DNA from: Sphingobacterium prati
Lineage (GTDB): Bacteria; Bacteroidota; Bacteroidia; Sphingobacteriales; Sphingobacteriaceae
Length of the DNA stretch: 64,000 nt
Assembly: GCF_013167215.1 (NCBI RefSeq)
Contig: NZ_JABJWY010000037.1
Location: forward strand, 289,130 to 353,129
Direction: 5' to 3'
Shown: positions 61,611 to 64,000 of the stretch, in pieces
Layout: every line of letters starts with the position of its first letter
How positions within the stretch are numbered: position 1 is the first letter of the stretch
Made by a program: the position numbers and the translations under genes
The notes under the pieces: model-generated
Told to the model about the DNA's origin: nothing
Database searches by the model: none
What the model saw: only the letters and a program-made list of their open reading frames with translations

Positions 61611-62636
61611 TTATAATGAAGATTTTCTTACGATAAGTTGTGTCGGAAGTTCGATGGTTTCAAATTCGTGAATTGGTCGTGTTTGATTGATGGTGTCAAT
61701 CAGTTTTTTTGTTGCTATTTCACCAATTTCAGTTGCAGGTTGTACCACTGTAGACAATGCAGGATTTAATGAGGCAGCGATTTGAGTATTAGAAAATCCA
61801 ATGACAGCAACTTCCGTCGGAACTTCTATTTGAAGTTCGGCCAAAATACCCAATGTTCTTGTTGTGATCACATCCGTTGCTCCGAAAATTGCGTCGATAT
61901 TTTTGTGATCAATAAATTCCTTGATTATTATTTCTTTTATTCTACTATCTAAATCAACAGTGCTGTTAAACCCGCATTCAATATAATGTTTTTCATCAAA
62001 AGGGATGTTAGCATCAGATAAGGCGGCTTTAAAGCCATTTAGCCGTTCCTCGGCAACGCCTAAATTCTTTCCTGTGATGTGTAATATATTCCGTTTTCCT
62101 CGTTGAATAAGGTGTTGTGTGGCATCGTAGGCTCCTTTAAAATTATTGACGCCAACCTTGAATGTATCCAATTTGTGATTGATTCGATCAAATATGACTA
62201 CGGGTATTTTAGCTTTAATTAGATCTTTAAGTTCTTCAATATTTGATCCAGACGATACGGGAGCGATCATTAGACCGTCTATACCGCGCATTCTTAATAC
62301 ATCTATACAATTTTTTTCGATACGTTCATCCTCTCTGCTTTGCATGAATATAATATCGTAGATGGTTTGCTGAGAGGCGATCTGGATTCCGTCGAGAATC
62401 TGTGATACGAAGGTATTGCTGATATTGGAAACAATAACTCCAATGGTATTTGATTTTCCAATTTTTAAACTCCTTGCTAATTTATTGGGATGGAAATTAT
62501 GTTTCTTGGCATATTCCTGAACCAATTTTTTCGTTGCTTCACTGATTTCGTAGCTGTCTGATAGCGCTTTGGAAACCGTGGAAACAGAAATGTTGAGTTC
62601 TAAAGCTATATCTTTCAGGGTAGTTCTGCTCATCAC
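61611..62636 (-). CDS. LacI-family transcriptional regulator
   Basis: 341 aa. N-terminal LacI helix-turn-helix TLKDIALELNISVSTVSKAL (about residues 5-24) and hinge, then a periplasmic-binding-protein-like effector domain starting SNTIGVIVSNISNTFVSQIL and VGVNNFKGAYDATQHLIQRG. A second start at 62633 is possible. Convergent with uxuA, so the uronate genes are its probable targets with a uronate-derived sugar as effector; this is inferred from position. Confidence 0.9.
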   Translation of the reverse strand: MMSRTTLKDIALELNISVSTVSKALSDSYEISEATKKLVQEYAKKHNFHPNKLARSLKIGKSNTIGVIVSNISNTFVSQILDGIQIASQQTIYDIIFMQSREDERIEKNCIDVLRMRGIDGLMIAPVSSGSNIEELKDLIKAKIPVVIFDRINHKLDTFKVGVNNFKGAYDATQHLIQRGKRNILHITGKNLGVAEERLNGFKAALSDANIPFDEKHYIECGFNSTVDLDSRIKEIIIKEFIDHKNIDAIFGATDVITTRTLGILAELQIEVPTEVAVIGFSNTQIAASLNPALSTVVQPATEIGEIATKKLIDTINQTRPIHEFETIELPTQLIVRKSSL

Positions 62637-63131
62637 GTTGGAAGTTATTATGAGAAGATAAATCTACATAAAAAAATATACAAACAAAGTCTTTTTGATA
62701 ATTATCCAAGATTTACGTTGTAACAATAATGTAGTCCGCTTTATAGCATTTTTATGTTAAACAAGTACAATTTTTGAGTGTTTTACTTCAAAAAACTGTG
62801 TTTCTAGCCAATGAGCCCTAGTGTTGGCTTTATTGGTGTTCTTTCGGCTGCGATTCGAGATCTGCTCGGGATCGAATCGGGTTTTAAAAGCGTCTGAGTG
62901 CAGATATTGGCATGGTTCGACCGGACTGCTACTGCTGTTTTAGCGTGTTAGACCCGGACTCATTATGGACTCAGCACGGAAAGAGTACGGATTCTTCCTG
63001 AAGCTGTCCCGACCCTGATATGAAGCAGTTCTGACTGGGAGGGGATGAGGACCGCCGAATATGATATATGGCCCCGCTAGTCCTATAGCCTGGCCGTTTG
63101 TAAGACCGGCTTATTCCCTAGCGTATCATAT

Positions 63132-63402
63132 TGTTTACCTATCCAAAACAACAGATAATGAGGGAAAAGCTAGGTAAACATAGAGAAAAGCCGAGGAGAT
63201 AGCAAGAAGGTAAGAAAAAGTCTCCTGAAGAAGGATGCTTTTGCCTGTAGGTATACCTAGTTTGGTATTTTTTAAAGATAAGGCCAGTATTAATTTAGCA
63301 ATAAGCGAGATTTAAGCTAGGATTTAGTTAGGTATCCATTAGCTTTTACCTAAAGAATACCTAAACTAAACCTAAACAAAACCTAAGTAAAACCTAACTA
63401 AA
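63132..63402. repeat. Cluster of TAGGT/ACCTA inverted and tandem repeats
   Basis: TGTTTACCTA (63132-63141) is perfectly inverted at 63171-63180; TAGGTATACCTA (63248-63259) is a perfect palindrome; TTTAGTTAGGT (63323-63333) is the inverse of the last unit of a tandem array. That array, 63348-63402, is five 11-bp units starting ACCTAA (ACCTAAAGAAT, ACCTAAACTAA, ACCTAAACAAA, ACCTAAGTAAA, ACCTAACTAAA). Confidence 0.8.
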
Positions 63403-63953
63403 CACTGGAAATGTATTGGTATTGTTGCTGCTGCTTTTGCCTTGTCTTTCTGTCGTCTTTACGGCCTGTTTCCGGTTGCGGTTTTTATGCCTGCCCAAGA
63501 TTCGATCGCCCTGATCCGGAATGGCCGGCTCATCGGAAGATTTCTGGTTGTGCCCCGTTGCCTATTCGGCCGGAGGCCTCTGTTTTGTTCACGTCCACGT
63601 CCATTCTCCTGTCTTCCCACTGTATGCCCTGATGGTTTCTGTTTGCCAGCCCTATGGTTTTGGACTAAAAAGTATTTTGGACTAAAAAGTATTAAGGCAA
63701 TCGGCGCTCCGATCAAAGGAACAGCTGTCTCTTTTGCTCCCGCGTTTCACGCAGGGCCTCCTTTTTCCCATTAGGCCACAATTTCTATAACCTTTCCAAA
63801 TCTAGGCGATCTACATCCACTCCGTTCCCGGCCTCTCTGCTGTAGCTTTCTACCCCGTAGCTGTTTTGCCGCCTTCGTATTTCCTCAGAACAAAAAAATC
63901 AACCACATGTTCAGCGAGTTAAGGATATATTGAAAGAAAATAAAACAAAAGGC

Positions 63954-63985
63954 TTGGAAGTTTGTTAATAAACTCCCTATCTTTG
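63954..63985 (+). promoter_or_regulatory. Strong Bacteroidota promoter facing out of the window
   Basis: TTG at 63954-63956, 21 nt, then TATCTTTG at 63978-63985. Transcription should start in the last few bases of the window. The transcribed gene is beyond the end; a stable-RNA (rRNA) operon is a guess from the close-to-consensus elements and long gene-free leader. Confidence 0.65.
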
Positions 63986-64000
63986 CACCACTCCGCAAGG

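Larger units (their letters stand above)
62637..64000. other. 1.4-kb region without a recognisable gene, with repeats and a promoter
   Basis: The first 120 bp upstream of the LacI-type gene are AT-rich. From about 62830 to 63130 and 63410 to 63890 the composition becomes richer in G+C. Overlapping frames of 73-110 codons exist at 63411-63774 but they encode Cys/Pro/Arg-rich nonsense-like peptides and have no family match, so I do not call them. Structures: an 8-bp inverted repeat CGATTCGA (62851-62858) with TCGAATCG (62872-62879); AATATGATA (63058-63066) with TATCATATT (63124-63132); and a 17-bp tandem duplication at 63658-63691 (TTTTGGACTAAAAAGTA twice). The ACCTA repeats and the terminal promoter are listed separately. 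Confidence 0.5.

Noticed and set aside
62695..62708. FNR-box-like TTGATAATTATCCA upstream of the LacI-type gene
   Set aside because: One half-site is broken (ATCCA) and there is no respiratory gene or promoter in register.
62911..62930. GGTTCGACC resembling a tRNA T-loop
   Set aside because: No acceptor, anticodon or D-stem pairing can be built around it.
63411..63774. Three overlapping frames of 73-110 codons in the terminal region
   Set aside because: Cys/Pro/Arg-rich composition, competing frames on both strands and no family motif; probably chance in a locally GC-richer stretch.

Overview
The window looks like chromosomal DNA of a Bacteroidota bacterium, most likely Sphingobacterium or a close relative. 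The basis is two SusC/SusD pairs, an ECF sigma/FecR pair, a DUF6520 protein, a TamL-type Omp85 lipoprotein, and promoters of the TTG-N19-21-TAnnTTTG type. Genes rarely show strong Shine-Dalgarno sequences. No database search was possible; family names come from motif recognition.

Layout. 1-4.95 kb: tail of a thioredoxin-fold protein, an OmpR-type response regulator, then pyrC with an S66 LD-carboxypeptidase and an M14-like metallopeptidase in one tight operon. 5-13.5 kb: a minus-strand NlpC/P60 peptidase, dipeptide epimerase, SusC, SusD set with a divergent glycosylasparaginase; this reads as a murein-peptide or glycopeptide scavenging locus. 13.7-27 kb: mostly core genes (msrA, parC, an ABC exporter with a GNAT gene, MFS, SpoU methyltransferase, tamL, a MutS-like ATPase) and a protein built of eleven exact 20-residue repeats.

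27.4-33.6 kb is an accessory island: a PD-(D/E)XK DUF1016 nuclease, HicAB, an orphan three-repeat CRISPR array, an unknown gene, an IS481-family element that cuts off an HNH nuclease gene, a HigBA-like pair, two unknown proteins that share a short HTH-like motif, and a 130-nt imperfect hairpin. 33.7-43.6 kb holds a thioredoxin-SusC-SusD operon, a MauE-like membrane protein with a small two-cysteine secreted DUF6520 protein, and an ECF sigma/FecR pair. 43.7-52.4 kb is again largely core (SprT-like, recN, clpC, ettA).

The most striking system is at 52.4-59.4 kb. A histidine kinase whose PAS domain closely matches the FixL heme domain, including the proximal His and the GIGR arginine, is followed by a receiver fused to a Crp/FNR-type regulator with the FNR/FixK recognition motif ExxSR. 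Next comes an intergenic TGAT-N4-ATCA site and a compact operon: a stand-alone D-lactate-dehydrogenase N-terminal domain with a cysteine cluster, hemN, ccoI and ccoS. This looks like a compact Bacteroidota counterpart of rhizobial FixL-FixJ-FixK, with FixJ and FixK merged, beside genes for making cbb3 oxidase. 59.5-62.6 kb is a D-mannonate (uronate) module with a LacI-type regulator. The last 1.4 kb has no recognisable gene but contains TAGGT/ACCTA repeats and ends with a strong promoter facing out of the window.
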